From contig CAKOMH010000001.1 in NCBI GenBank assembly GCA_934096595.1, positions 10,578 to 74,577 on the forward strand: DNA of 64,000 nucleotides, read 5' to 3'. This DNA comes from CAG-605 sp934096595. GTDB taxonomy: Bacteria; Bacillota_I; Bacilli_A; RF39; UBA660. The notes under the pieces were generated by a model. It made no database searches. It was not told where the DNA came from and saw only the letters and a program-made list of their open reading frames with translations. Below, one piece after another: positions 16,302-25,455 of this stretch. Position 1 is the first letter of the stretch. Every line of letters starts with the position of its first letter. The translations under genes and the position numbers were made by a program.

Positions 16302-17960
16302 TCAACTTTCAAAACATGAACCACCAATAAATTCCCGAAGCACACAATCATCTGCAATATACTCACTAGAGATTGGATAGTAGTTTTTCAAGAAATTGAT
16401 AAGTCTTCTTGCCTCTTCATAATACACCGAATCGGTACCAACCGAGTAAAGAAGTGGCTCTGCAAAAACCTTCAAAACGCCTAGCTCATATACTAACGAT
16501 GTATTAATAATAACATCACTAGTATTAATATAAGGGAAAATGTACTTTTCCTCACCACTGCGAACATCTTGCCATGAACAAATAGTTTTACTAACATCAT
16601 TTCCTCTTGTTCTGTTATCTCTTATCATTCGTCTTATCAAACGCAAATCAGTCGTACTTATATAATTGTTACTATCTAAGTTAAGCGGCATAAAAGGACT
16701 TAAATATATTTTGTACTTAATATCATTATTTATGTATGGTGTTAGTTCATCATTTAAACAATGCAAACCTTCCATTAAAATAATATAGTTATTATCAATC
16801 TTTGTCTTTCCCTTAACAAATTCTCTAACTCCTGACACAAAATTATAAGTAGGAAGAGAAACTTCTTTGCCAACCAATAAATCATTAATATCCTTGTTTA
16901 AACTTTCAACATCTATAGAAGCAATACTTTCAAAGTCATACTTACCATCAGGAAGCTTTGGCGTATCAACCCGATTTTTGAAATAGTCATCAACACTAAT
17001 AGTTAAAGTTTTAATTCCCCTTGCCTGTAAATCCAAAGACAGCTTTTTACATGTCGTTGTTTTACCACTACTAGAAGGACCAGCAATCATAACAAACTTA
17101 CTATTTCTTTCTAATATCTTCGTAGCAACTTCATGAATTTTATTATCATAATTAATTTCACTTAAACGAATTAAATCTTTAATTTTACCACTAGCTACCA
17201 CTTTATTAACCTGATAAACATAAGGAATATCTAGGCTTTTCAGCCAATTTTTTTCGTTTTTAAAACATTCAATAACCTTTTCATAATGGACATAAGATGG
17301 AACTTCATTCTTACTTCTTGGTGTTGGAAATAGTAAGACTACTTCTGAATCATTTAAAGCTACTAAATCAAACCTGCTCAAACAACCTGTACTATAAGGC
17401 ATTTCTACATAGAAATAATCAAAATAATTTTCTAATTTATACAGCGTTACTAAAGCATCATCAATATTTGAAACATTATAACAATTAGGAATTTTATTTT
17501 CTTTTTTATAAAATTCAACCATTTCTTTACTAAGAACATTCATCTTTAATATTCTTAAATCATCACTAATTATCTTAGTCATTCGTTCTTTAATTCTAAT
17601 AATCTCTTTATTAGTAATCTGCAAACCATTAATTGTTATGTGCATACCACGCATAATCGAATGGTCAAAACTTACCCCAATTTCTTTACCAAAAATATCG
17701 TAAACAGCGGCTAAAAAAACAAACTTTAAACCTGCTTGATACATTTTATAACCAGCTAAATCGTTGCTATCAATAAAATTAATAACAGTATCTCTCTTTA
17801 ATTTCGTATCCATGCTTACAATAGCATTATCTATTTTCGAACCAACCACTCTTGTTTTTATTTGCGGGGGCAGTAATTTTACGATATCAATTATCTTTGT
17901 ATTTTTATCAACTTCCAACTCTTTACCATTATTGTAAACAATTTTAATCTTATCACTCAT
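16302..17960 (-). CDS. Nucleoside (uridine-type) kinase with N-terminal TGS-like domain
   Basis: 552 residues. Residues 1-65 resemble a TGS domain (IKIVYNNGKELEVDKNTKII); the middle (about 70-270) resembles the ThrRS second additional domain family (GVSFDHSIMRGMHITINGLQ). The C-terminal half is a uridine-kinase-type P-loop kinase: GPSSSGKTT at 294-302, the ISVDDYFKNRVDTPK substrate segment and the RLIRRMIRDNRTRG lid. This fusion is a known Firmicutes family annotated as nucleoside kinase, expected to phosphorylate uridine/cytidine or related nucleosides. It is monocistronic, with a TATAAT promoter element just upstream. Confidence 0.88.
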   Translation of the reverse strand: MSDKIKIVYNNGKELEVDKNTKIIDIVKLLPPQIKTRVVGSKIDNAIVSMDTKLKRDTVINFIDSNDLAGYKMYQAGLKFVFLAAVYDIFGKEIGVSFDHSIMRGMHITINGLQITNKEIIRIKERMTKIISDDLRILKMNVLSKEMVEFYKKENKIPNCYNVSNIDDALVTLYKLENYFDYFYVEMPYSTGCLSRFDLVALNDSEVVLLFPTPRSKNEVPSYVHYEKVIECFKNEKNWLKSLDIPYVYQVNKVVASGKIKDLIRLSEINYDNKIHEVATKILERNSKFVMIAGPSSSGKTTTCKKLSLDLQARGIKTLTISVDDYFKNRVDTPKLPDGKYDFESIASIDVESLNKDINDLLVGKEVSLPTYNFVSGVREFVKGKTKIDNNYIILMEGLHCLNDELTPYINNDIKYKIYLSPFMPLNLDSNNYISTTDLRLIRRMIRDNRTRGNDVSKTICSWQDVRSGEEKYIFPYINTSDVIINTSLVYELGVLKVFAEPLLYSVGTDSVYYEEARRLINFLKNYYPISSEYIADDCVLREFIGGSCFES

Positions 17961-17984
17961 AAATAACCTTCTATTCTTTCTTAA

Positions 17985-17990
17985 ATTATA
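17985..17990 (-). promoter_or_regulatory. -10 element of the nucleoside kinase promoter
   Basis: Perfect TATAAT preceded by TTGA on the minus strand, 25 bp before the start codon. The -35 region is weak. Confidence 0.5.
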
Positions 17991-18109
17991 TCAAAAATAT
18001 TTTTAAAAGTCTTTTAAATTTTATTTCTTTTATATATCTTTAGAACTTAAAATGCCATAGTTAAATAAATTTTATACCTATAAGTCCCTTGTATCCCAAC
18101 TAAATAACT

Positions 18110-18154
18110 AAAAAAGCGTAACAATCAATCACATTTAGTAATCAATTATTACGC
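18110..18154 (-). terminator. Strong terminator after the 18227-19624 gene
   Basis: Minus strand GCGTAATAATTGAT pairs over 14 bp with ATTGATTGTTACGC (three G-U) across an 11-nt loop, followed by TTTTTT. Confidence 0.85.
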
Positions 18155-18226
18155 AATACAGTCAACATAAATTATTAAGTTTATCTAAAGCATTTTTGAA
18201 AATTCTTATCTTTTTATTAATAGATA

Positions 18227-19624
18227 CTAATCAAAGTTCCAAAACGACCAAGAGCCTAAAATATTATCCCAAAAATCTTGTACCTTAGAACTAACATTAT
18301 CTTTTTTCGCCTGCGACATTTCACTATAAGAACGAGTCTTACTAACATCTAAAGAATCAATAGTAATTTTATTAGAAGTATTGTAATCAACATTAGTACT
18401 TATATTAGTCTTATAAATAAAAGTATCTAAAGAAACATTGATATTTAACAATCCCTTTATTCTATCTTGACTACTTTTATCTAACTTATTATTAGCATTA
18501 ACATTAAAAGTCATTCCTAAACGAGTAAATTTACTGCTAAAAGTCAAAGCATCATCAGCATTATAATAATTAAAACTAGTTAACAATTTATTTTTAGCAT
18601 AAATCGCCCCATTTATTTTGCCGACATCATCTTTAGTAGTTTCTAACTTATAACCAGTTTTTGGTAAACTTAAACTCATTTTTTTAGAACTGGCCATATA
18701 ACTAAAATGAACAACGCTACTATTATTACCTATTTCAATCATAGCAAATTTATTTAAAAGACCAGAAGTATAAATATTTATCTCTAAACTTTCTTGCATA
18801 TCATTTATAGCGTTTGCAATGGTTTTATCGATATCTATCTCCGAATTAACATCATCAATAAAATTATAAACAATTTTTTTCAAATAATATTTAGCGGAAT
18901 CATTCAATTTACTATAAATACTACTTAATGTATCTTTATCTAATTTTAAAGTATATTTTTTAAAATTAACATTCTCCTCATTAAATGTTCCTTTGTTACG
19001 ATAAGTATTATTATTATTAACACTATCTAAAACGGCATTCTTTAAACCCTCAATAGCCTTATCTATCGAAACATCTTTAGAACTAATCCCTAAATTATCT
19101 TTTTTAAATAATTGAAAATTAGTTAACTTGCAAGTAAAATCATTTTTATCAGTACAATTGGAAACATCATAAACATTATCTAAAAGACTCGAACTTGCAA
19201 TATAGGTTTTATCCCCATCATAAAATACAGTGCCATCAATAATATTCTGATTGTTTTCTAAAACCCTACCCGATAGTTGCAATTTTTCATTATCAAAATC
19301 AGCAAAACCATTTATACTAAAAGAATCTTTATTTAAAGTATTACTTAATAAATCACCTTTCAATTTAATATTGGCCTCAAATTGCATTTTTCTATCCAAA
19401 TTCTCAACATTATCAATTTTTTTAAAAGTTTTAATAATACTTTGCTTAATAACATACTTTGGATTATTCATTAGAATTAAAAAACTAGCACTTAAAATAC
19501 CCAGCATTATTAACGAAAAAATACATATTTTAAACCACTTACTAGACTGAATTTTCTTACCTAAATTAAAATTTTTATCTCCATTTTTATAAAACAAATT
19601 ATTCTTTAAATCACTATTATTCAT
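18227..19624 (-). CDS. Unknown membrane-anchored extracytoplasmic protein
   Basis: 465 residues. A short basic cytoplasmic N-terminus (about 1-32) is followed by one transmembrane helix (WFKICIFSLIMLGILSASFL, about 31-50), then a long Asn/Asp/Ser/Lys-rich outer domain. The ectodomain looks like repeated beta-strands in a lipoprotein-like layout (DGTVFYDGDKTYIASSSLL; YKLETTKDDVGKINGAIY). Two Cys occur near 155-165. It has its own strong terminator and an AGAGGAG ribosome-binding site. No family assigned with confidence; a cell-surface sensor or scaffold is a guess. Confidence 0.7.
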   Translation of the reverse strand: MNNSDLKNNLFYKNGDKNFNLGKKIQSSKWFKICIFSLIMLGILSASFLILMNNPKYVIKQSIIKTFKKIDNVENLDRKMQFEANIKLKGDLLSNTLNKDSFSINGFADFDNEKLQLSGRVLENNQNIIDGTVFYDGDKTYIASSSLLDNVYDVSNCTDKNDFTCKLTNFQLFKKDNLGISSKDVSIDKAIEGLKNAVLDSVNNNNTYRNKGTFNEENVNFKKYTLKLDKDTLSSIYSKLNDSAKYYLKKIVYNFIDDVNSEIDIDKTIANAINDMQESLEINIYTSGLLNKFAMIEIGNNSSVVHFSYMASSKKMSLSLPKTGYKLETTKDDVGKINGAIYAKNKLLTSFNYYNADDALTFSSKFTRLGMTFNVNANNKLDKSSQDRIKGLLNINVSLDTFIYKTNISTNVDYNTSNKITIDSLDVSKTRSYSEMSQAKKDNVSSKVQDFWDNILGSWSFWNFD

Positions 19625-19676
19625 TACAACTCCTCTATTCTTTTATTATTACCATCATTATTCATATAATACAACT

Positions 19677-19686
19677 AGAATATTCT
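19677..19686. promoter_or_regulatory. AGAATATTCT palindrome in the promoter region of the 18227-19624 gene
   Basis: A 10-bp perfect palindrome lies between TTGTCC and TTATAT-like promoter elements on the minus strand. A regulator site is possible; low confidence. Confidence 0.3.
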
Positions 19687-19798
19687 GGACAATTAAATTT
19701 TTCTAACGCCAATATCAAAATAAAAACATATGTTTAAATATCTGTATCATACTTTCAAACATTTTTTTCTAGATAAAATTACCATCGTTAAATATTAA

Positions 19799-20728
19799 TT
19801 AATCATTCTTATTTTTATGCCTATTTACCAATTCTTTTATTTTTCTAAAATAATGATTAATTCCCGACTTACTAATAGACTTTCCACTTTCAGTTGACAC
19901 AATCTCAGCAAGTTCTTGATAAGATGTCTCGGGATATTTCAAACGATACTCAATAACTTCCTGAATTCGCTCATCTAAAAGACCAATTAAATCATGCTTT
20001 TTTAAATATTCTATATCTTCTAACTGTTTAAGCCCCGTTATAGTAGTTTTTTCTTGATTAGCAATTTCACAATTATTAAGACGATTAACCATATTTTTAT
20101 GATCTCTATAGATTCTTATATCCTCAAAGAAAAACATACTATTTATTGCTCCAAACATTTTTAAAGTATCACTAATCATTTCGGCTTGCTTTACATAAAC
20201 CATATATCTAGTTTTTCGTTTTAGAATTTTTGATACCACATTAAACTCTTTTAACAAATGAACAATTAAGTTTGCTTCTTCTCTTGAGGCAACACTCATT
20301 TCCATATGATAGCCGCTTGTTTGAGGATTACTTACACTACCAGTGGCTAAAAAAAGACCACGCAAGAAAGCAATTTTTTCTTCCTTTGTCGCTAGCATAT
20401 AAGCATTAGGCATAACTTTAATACCATTTTCAAATATATTTAACTTTTCTAAAACAGCATTTATATTATTATTATAAGTTAAGATATAAATCTGTTTAAC
20501 CCGAAAGCGATTTTGAATTCTAACTGTCATCTTAGGTCGTACTTGGAAGCACATCTTCATTAAAGAGTATATTCTTCTAGCAACCGAAGCATTTTCCATC
20601 GTCAGGACTATTTCGTCATTTTTGATATCACCGTCAAACCGAATAAAAGCCGAAAGTTCTGCAATAGCTTCCACAATATCCGTATCTAAATGAGCAATTT
20701 CATCTTTTATCCTTGTTGTATAAGTCAT
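19799..20728 (-). CDS. whiA: WhiA DNA-binding protein
   Basis: 309 residues from the ATG at 20728; a GTG three codons upstream overlaps the AAAGGTGAT ribosome-binding site. N-terminal and central parts form the LAGLIDADG-like fold (TRIKDEIAHLD, ELSAFIRFDGDI, AFLRGLFLATGSVS). The C-terminus is a helix-turn-helix (SYQELAEIVSTESGKSISKS then GINHYFRKIKELVNR). WhiA influences cell division and chromosome segregation in B. subtilis and sporulation in Streptomyces. In most Bacillota it follows rapZ-yvcK; here it stands alone, which is unusual. Confidence 0.95.
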   Translation of the reverse strand: MTYTTRIKDEIAHLDTDIVEAIAELSAFIRFDGDIKNDEIVLTMENASVARRIYSLMKMCFQVRPKMTVRIQNRFRVKQIYILTYNNNINAVLEKLNIFENGIKVMPNAYMLATKEEKIAFLRGLFLATGSVSNPQTSGYHMEMSVASREEANLIVHLLKEFNVVSKILKRKTRYMVYVKQAEMISDTLKMFGAINSMFFFEDIRIYRDHKNMVNRLNNCEIANQEKTTITGLKQLEDIEYLKKHDLIGLLDERIQEVIEYRLKYPETSYQELAEIVSTESGKSISKSGINHYFRKIKELVNRHKNKND

Positions 20729-20770
20729 AAATATCACCTTTCTTTTCTTAGTATCCTTTATTATATTTTC

Positions 20771-20812
20771 TTTTTTTATTTATCTTTTTTTATTTATCTT
20801 TTTTTATTTATC
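20771..20812. repeat. Three perfect copies of a 14-bp unit (tttttttatttatc)
   Basis: Exactly three head-to-tail copies, 40-80 bp upstream of whiA. On the whiA sense strand they are A-rich (GATAAATAAAAAAA), so they could act as an UP-like element or simply be a slippage repeat. Confidence 0.8.
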
Positions 20813-21100
20813 CTCTTTTATTATTTTAGTTTTAGTAATTTTTTTAAATTAACCACTTTTTTATAAATGACATTTTAAGTAAATCACTTTTTAAAATTGT
20901 CATCTTCTTGCTTTTAATTATTTATCTTTAGAAATTTTATTACTTTTTATATTTTTTACTAAACTTCTAAATTATCAACAATATTATATCTAAACTTTCG
21001 CTTTTTTTATACAAAACTTTTATCTTTAGTTCAAATACTTGTTATATTTTGCTAAAATAGCTTTTTGAACAAATAAAAGTAATATGATATTCTACCAATC

Positions 21101-21222
21101 GATGTGAGCAAATACAAGTTATATTCATAAAATTACCCCATTTATAACTAATATCAACTAATTAACTAAAGTAATATAACTTCTATATTTTCTAATTCTA
21201 ATACCTTACTTCGGCTCACATC
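21101..21222. repeat. Compound inverted repeat of 122 bp in noncoding DNA
   Basis: Outer arms gatgtgagc (21101-21109) and gctcacatc (21214-21222) enclose inner arms aagttatatt (21116-21125) and aatataactt (21174-21183). Nested complementarity suggests a long hairpin RNA or a small mobile remnant; no ORF inside. Confidence 0.55.
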
Positions 21223-21277
21223 AAAAAAACTATATTTGAATTTCGTTTTCCGATTTTCTTATATAGTTCTTTTTTTA
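21222..21277. terminator. Bidirectional terminator after the ftsEX-M23 operon
   Basis: AACTATAT and ATATAGTT (21228-21235, 21261-21268) pair, with inner GAA/TTC and TCG/CGA pairs. T-runs follow on both strands. It ends the minus-strand operon. Confidence 0.7.
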
Positions 21278-21308
21278 CTTTAAATTACTAATATTCTTAA
21301 ATTTAATT

Positions 21309-22529
21309 TTATCTCGAATACCACCAAACACCAGTTTTAGGATATCCAGGAGGTTCGATTGAATTGGCAATAAACCTCGACCAGCTTGTATAATCCTTCA
21401 AATAATAGCCTTTGGAAATACCAAAGTGAAGATGAGTACCAGTTGTACATCTATCATAACCGCCGTGAGCTTTCGCTGTTGAACCACCACCAATTAAACC
21501 AATAACTGTGTTAGTAGTAACCTTATCGCCAACTTTAACTTTAATTGATAAAAGATGGGCATACTGCATAGTATAGGCTTTACCTAAAACATTAACATGA
21601 ACATAAACAATATTGCCACCACAACTAGATTTACGAGTTATCGCTGCAACCGTTCCAGCTGCTGCGGCATAAGCAGGAGTTCCTTCAGCATTACCCCCAA
21701 TATCATGAGCATTGTGGAAACTTCCAGTATTAAGTACAGGATTGCGATAACCCCAACGCGAGTTAATCTTCCCTTTAGTAACTGGCTTTAACCATCCCGC
21801 TGAAGCTTGAACAGATGTACAAGAAGTTAGCAACTGGGTTTCACTATTACAAATAGTTTTATAATAATCAATTAAAGTCTGTTGATTTTTAATCTGAGAA
21901 TCTATATCCTCATTGATATCATTAATTTCTTCTAACTGATTATTTAATTTAGAAATGGCTTGGAAAGTATTAGCTATTTTTTCATCTAATTGATTATTTT
22001 TATTAGCTAAATCTACTTTTAATTGTTCATTTTCTTTAATTAAACCATCTAACTCATCAATCTTATTTTTATAATAACTAGACAATTGCGATACTGCTTC
22101 AACCCGCATAATTAAATCAGTCGGACTAGAAGCTCCTGTAATATATTCTAAATACTCATTTTGATTAGTACTTAGTTGATAATATTTAAGTACTAAATCA
22201 ACATCTTCTTTAGCCTTAGTAATATCTTCATTACTTTTCTTAATTTTTTCTTCGGCATCAACTACCGAACTTGCAATTTGTTGTTGTTCGGCTCTAGCAT
22301 TTTCTACCGCTTGTTTATTTTGATTTATTTGATTTTGGGTTTGTTTCTTATCGTTTTGAGCATCTGTTTTTTGCTTCTTTAACGCCTCTAATTCCTTTCT
22401 TAATCCCGCAATAGTCGTAGCCTTGCTATTATTTGTAGCAGCCATAACACTAAAAGGCTCTACAAAATAAGGAATTAGCATCAAAATAACTAAAATTAAT
22501 CTAAAACTATAACTTACTATTTTCTTCAT
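21309..22529 (-). CDS. Secreted coiled-coil M23 peptidase, FtsX-linked (EnvC/PcsB-like)
   Basis: 406 residues. Signal peptide 1-31 (hydrophobic LILVILMLIP then VMAATNN). Residues about 38-225 are heptad-rich coiled coil (KQKTDAQNDKKQTQNQINQN and similar). The C-terminal third is a LytM/M23 zinc endopeptidase with NAHDIGG (His and Asp ligands) and GTHLHFGIS. The gene shares one base with the ftsX stop (TAATG) and has little ribosome-binding site of its own, so it is coupled to ftsX. Known FtsEX systems drive a coiled-coil peptidoglycan hydrolase or activator, so this is the likely partner. Confidence 0.9.
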   Translation of the reverse strand: MKKIVSYSFRLILVILMLIPYFVEPFSVMAATNNSKATTIAGLRKELEALKKQKTDAQNDKKQTQNQINQNKQAVENARAEQQQIASSVVDAEEKIKKSNEDITKAKEDVDLVLKYYQLSTNQNEYLEYITGASSPTDLIMRVEAVSQLSSYYKNKIDELDGLIKENEQLKVDLANKNNQLDEKIANTFQAISKLNNQLEEINDINEDIDSQIKNQQTLIDYYKTICNSETQLLTSCTSVQASAGWLKPVTKGKINSRWGYRNPVLNTGSFHNAHDIGGNAEGTPAYAAAAGTVAAITRKSSCGGNIVYVHVNVLGKAYTMQYAHLLSIKVKVGDKVTTNTVIGLIGGGSTAKAHGGYDRCTTGTHLHFGISKGYYLKDYTSWSRFIANSIEPPGYPKTGVWWYSR

Positions 22530-23422
22530 TATATTTTCAAATACTTTCTAACAGCCCTGCTACTGCCAAACATTCCAACAAGACCACCCACTACCATTAA
22601 AATTATTGAAACAAACCACACTAAATTCATTGGTTTAATAAGCTCAACAATATGGGAAAATAAGTAACCATCAAAATGATCATAAATCAAAATATAACCA
22701 TAAATAGTAATGATTATGGGAATTATAGAACCAATAATCCCTAAAATAAAGCCTTCAATTATAAATGGTTGTCTTATAGCAAAATTACTAGTTCCAACTA
22801 ATCTTTTTATTTCAATCTCATTTCTTCTAGAGAAAATAGTTAATTTAATTGTATTGCTAATCAAGAAAGCTGTTACTAAAATTAAAGCACACACAATTAC
22901 AATCATCGCTTTTTCAACTACATCAAAGATGAAAACCAACTTATCAACACTATCTTCACCATACTTAGCTGATTTAACACCGTCCATATTTCTAATAGCC
23001 TCGGCAACATAAGACAAACTTTTAATATCAGTAACTTTAACTGTTATTGAATCTAATAAAGGATTCGTATCTAAATAACTCAATGTCGTCCCGAGCTCTT
23101 CGCTAGAATCTATCATTTCTTGTTTCCAATCGTCTTTGGATTTATATATTAACGATTCGTAGTTGTTCAATCCTTTTATTTTTTCTTCAATTGTATTTCG
23201 TTCTTCTTCTGTAACATCTTCTTTTAAATAAACCACAATCGTCAAAGTTTCCTCTAATCTTTTTGTAAAATGATCAACATTAGCACTTATTACCATCGCA
23301 ATGGCTACTAAAACTAGTGTTATCGTTATACAAGTAATAGAGGCAATAGAAAGACTAAAATTTCTAAAAACACTGCGGATACCATCGCGAAAATTTCTAG
23401 TCAATATTCTCATGTACTTCAT
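22529..23422 (-). CDS. ftsX: FtsX cell division ABC transporter permease
   Basis: 297 residues if the ATG at 23422 is used; a GTG at 23437 and an ATG at 23413 are alternatives. Alignment with known FtsX favours 23413 or 23422. Four transmembrane helices: one near the N-terminus (SIASITCITITLVLVAIAMV), then an extracellular domain (about 55-165) with the hydrolase-contact region, then three more. FtsX transmits ATP-driven motion from FtsE to a murein hydrolase. It overlaps the 3' end of ftsE and is coupled to the downstream M23 gene. Confidence 0.93.
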   Translation of the reverse strand: MKYMRILTRNFRDGIRSVFRNFSLSIASITCITITLVLVAIAMVISANVDHFTKRLEETLTIVVYLKEDVTEEERNTIEEKIKGLNNYESLIYKSKDDWKQEMIDSSEELGTTLSYLDTNPLLDSITVKVTDIKSLSYVAEAIRNMDGVKSAKYGEDSVDKLVFIFDVVEKAMIVIVCALILVTAFLISNTIKLTIFSRRNEIEIKRLVGTSNFAIRQPFIIEGFILGIIGSIIPIIITIYGYILIYDHFDGYLFSHIVELIKPMNLVWFVSIILMVVGGLVGMFGSSRAVRKYLKI

Positions 23423-24110
23423 AAACTTTATATTCACCTCTTTCTATATCACTTACCTTAACACCATCTTCAATCGTAATAACTCTTTTCTTCATTTTAT
23501 TAACAATTTCTTTATCATGAGTTGCCATTACAACTGTAGTGCCTAATTCTTTATTAATTCTATTTATAGTTTTCATAATATCTTTAGAAGTTTCTGGATC
23601 TAAATTTCCCGTCGGTTCATCACATATTAACACTTTGGGTTCATTAACTATAGCTCTAGCAATACATACTCTTTGCATTTCTCCCCCAGATAATTCCTTC
23701 GGCATACTTCTTACCTTTTCTTTAAGACCAACTAATTCTAAAGCTGTCATAACTTTAGGTTTTATCTCACTAGCTTTAAAGCCTTGAGTCTCTAAAGGAA
23801 AAGCTACATTTTCATAAACTGTAAGTTTAGGAAGTAATTTAAAATCCTGAAACACCACGCCTAGTTTACGACGCAATTTATAAACTTTACCATTTCTTAA
23901 TTTGCCAACATTAATTCCGCCAACATAAACTTCACCTTCGGTTGGTCTTTCCTCACGATAAAGCATTTTAATTAAAGTTGATTTTCCAGAGGCTGTTGGA
24001 CCAATAATAAAAACAAACTCGCCCTTTTTGATACTTAAATTAACATTTGCTAATGCTGTAACACCATTTTTATATACTTTTGAACAATTTTTTATTTCAA
24101 TAAATTTCAC
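23397..24110 (-). CDS. ftsE: FtsE cell division ATP-binding protein
   Basis: About 237 residues from the GTG at 24110, five bases after AAGGTGG; a GTG three codons earlier is less well spaced. All ABC ATPase motifs are present: Walker A GPTASGKST, a Q-loop in VVFQDFKLLP, signature LSGGEMQRV, Walker B VLICDEPTGNLD and the H-loop ATHD. Walker A has T-A in place of the common S-G-A. With FtsX it forms the complex controlling septal and lateral wall hydrolysis. Confidence 0.95.
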   Translation of the reverse strand: MKFIEIKNCSKVYKNGVTALANVNLSIKKGEFVFIIGPTASGKSTLIKMLYREERPTEGEVYVGGINVGKLRNGKVYKLRRKLGVVFQDFKLLPKLTVYENVAFPLETQGFKASEIKPKVMTALELVGLKEKVRSMPKELSGGEMQRVCIARAIVNEPKVLICDEPTGNLDPETSKDIMKTINRINKELGTTVVMATHDKEIVNKMKKRVITIEDGVKVSDIERGEYKVYEVHENID

Positions 24111-24147
24111 TACAACCACCTTACCATAATCAATATATCACAGTTTT

Positions 24148-24184
24148 GTGAAAAATAAAAGAACAATGCCCAATAGACATTATT
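24148..24184 (-). terminator. Terminator overlapping the end of the beta-lactamase-fold gene
   Basis: Minus strand AATAATG pairs with CATTGTT around GTCTATTGGG, followed by CTTTTATTTTT. The stem includes the stop codon. Confidence 0.6.
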
Positions 24185-25265
24185 CTTCAGTAACTAAATA
24201 CGCTGTATATTCATTAATAATCATATTAATAATTGGTAATAATTTTTTTACCTGACGATAAGAACTATAATCATAACTTGACTTAGCACTAGCTAAAACA
24301 ATCATTGGGTGATAGCCAAACAAAACTCCCGAAGAAATGGTTACATCTTTCGTAAATCCTTCCTTAGTAGCACTGCTAATATTAGGAATAGTATTTTTAA
24401 AATAATTATAAGCATTAGTAGAAAGTAAATTTAAGTACTCTTCTCCCCAAGAATTTTCAGTGGCAAAATGGTATATTTCTTGCCAAATCATCGCCATACT
24501 TCTTAAATCAGTAAGTCCCCAAGGATTATACAAAGACAAATGTAACTTTTTTATCCCCAGTTCATCTAACATTGCATTATAACCACTAACCCCAAAATGT
24601 CCGTGTAACATTTTATAGGCCACATTATCACTATACACAACAGTTAATTTTATTAAGTCTCTAATCGAATACATCGTCCCAACTGGACTTAATTTAACGG
24701 TACCAGTGCCGCTATTATAATAATTATAAGTATATGGTATTTCTTCGTCTAAGCTTATATTGCCAAGACTCACTTGCTTATAAAGATATAAACAGTACGC
24801 TGATTTAATTACACTAGCCGTTTGATAAGCTTGATCAACATTATAGCCAAAAGATGTTCCCGTAGCCATATCGATTACATAAATAGAAGAATAGGACTTG
24901 TAGTTATTGATAGTTTGATATAATAAATTTTTAACCCCATCACTTACAGTAAAATCTGTATTTAAAGTCGTCAATTCATTTTTTACATAAGAATAAGAAT
25001 TTATATCTAGTCTATCAATATTTCTATCTAACTTTTCTCCTGGATTAAATTCATTTTCATAGTCATAATCATAATCAGGCATTTCTTCATTTTTACTTAA
25101 AAGTTCCTTATTTTCTTCAAAAGCATCATTCTTAGTCAAAGCATCAGCTTTTACATCACCATATGTTTTTTCTATATATAAATTAACTGTTTTACAGGCA
25201 AGTAGCCCAATGACTCCTGCCAAAAGTACCAATATAACAAAATATTTTATAAATTTCTTTATCAT
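24180..25265 (-). CDS. Membrane-anchored class A beta-lactamase-fold serine hydrolase
   Basis: 361 residues from the ATG at 25265 (AAGGA six bases upstream). A single N-terminal anchor (FVILVLLAGVIGLLACKTV) is followed by an acidic linker (PDYDYDYENEF) and a serine hydrolase domain from about 120. Motifs: SxxK as ASVIKSAY, SDN as VYSDNVAYK, and the third box as KEG (ATKEGFTKD) instead of KTG. This is the beta-lactamase2 family; true beta-lactamase activity is unproven and a role as a peptidoglycan carboxypeptidase or inert protein is equally possible. It lies upstream of the ftsEX operon but has its own terminator. Confidence 0.82.
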   Translation of the reverse strand: MIKKFIKYFVILVLLAGVIGLLACKTVNLYIEKTYGDVKADALTKNDAFEENKELLSKNEEMPDYDYDYENEFNPGEKLDRNIDRLDINSYSYVKNELTTLNTDFTVSDGVKNLLYQTINNYKSYSSIYVIDMATGTSFGYNVDQAYQTASVIKSAYCLYLYKQVSLGNISLDEEIPYTYNYYNSGTGTVKLSPVGTMYSIRDLIKLTVVYSDNVAYKMLHGHFGVSGYNAMLDELGIKKLHLSLYNPWGLTDLRSMAMIWQEIYHFATENSWGEEYLNLLSTNAYNYFKNTIPNISSATKEGFTKDVTISSGVLFGYHPMIVLASAKSSYDYSSYRQVKKLLPIINMIINEYTAYLVTEE

Positions 25266-25455
25266 AGCCAATCCTTAGTTTCATCACATTTTTCTATAAA
25301 TTTTATAATTCATAAGCCCACTTAAGCCAATTTTAATATTTACCAAATTAGTGTTTAACAAATTAATATACATTATCATGTTAACCAACTTATCAAATTT
25401 CTTTTTAAAGTAACAACTTATATTTGAAATGAACTTATAACTTTTTCTAGCAAAT

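Larger units (their letters stand above)
20729..21308. other. Intergenic region upstream of whiA
   Basis: 580 bases without a gene. It includes a 14-bp triple repeat (20771-20812), a large compound inverted repeat (21101-21222) and a bidirectional terminator (21222-21277). The part 20815-21100 is T-rich with no recognised signal. Confidence 0.55.

Noticed and set aside
21351..21372. ggttcgatt as a tRNA T-loop
   Set aside because: Within the M23 coding sequence and no cloverleaf arms; no tRNA was found in the window.
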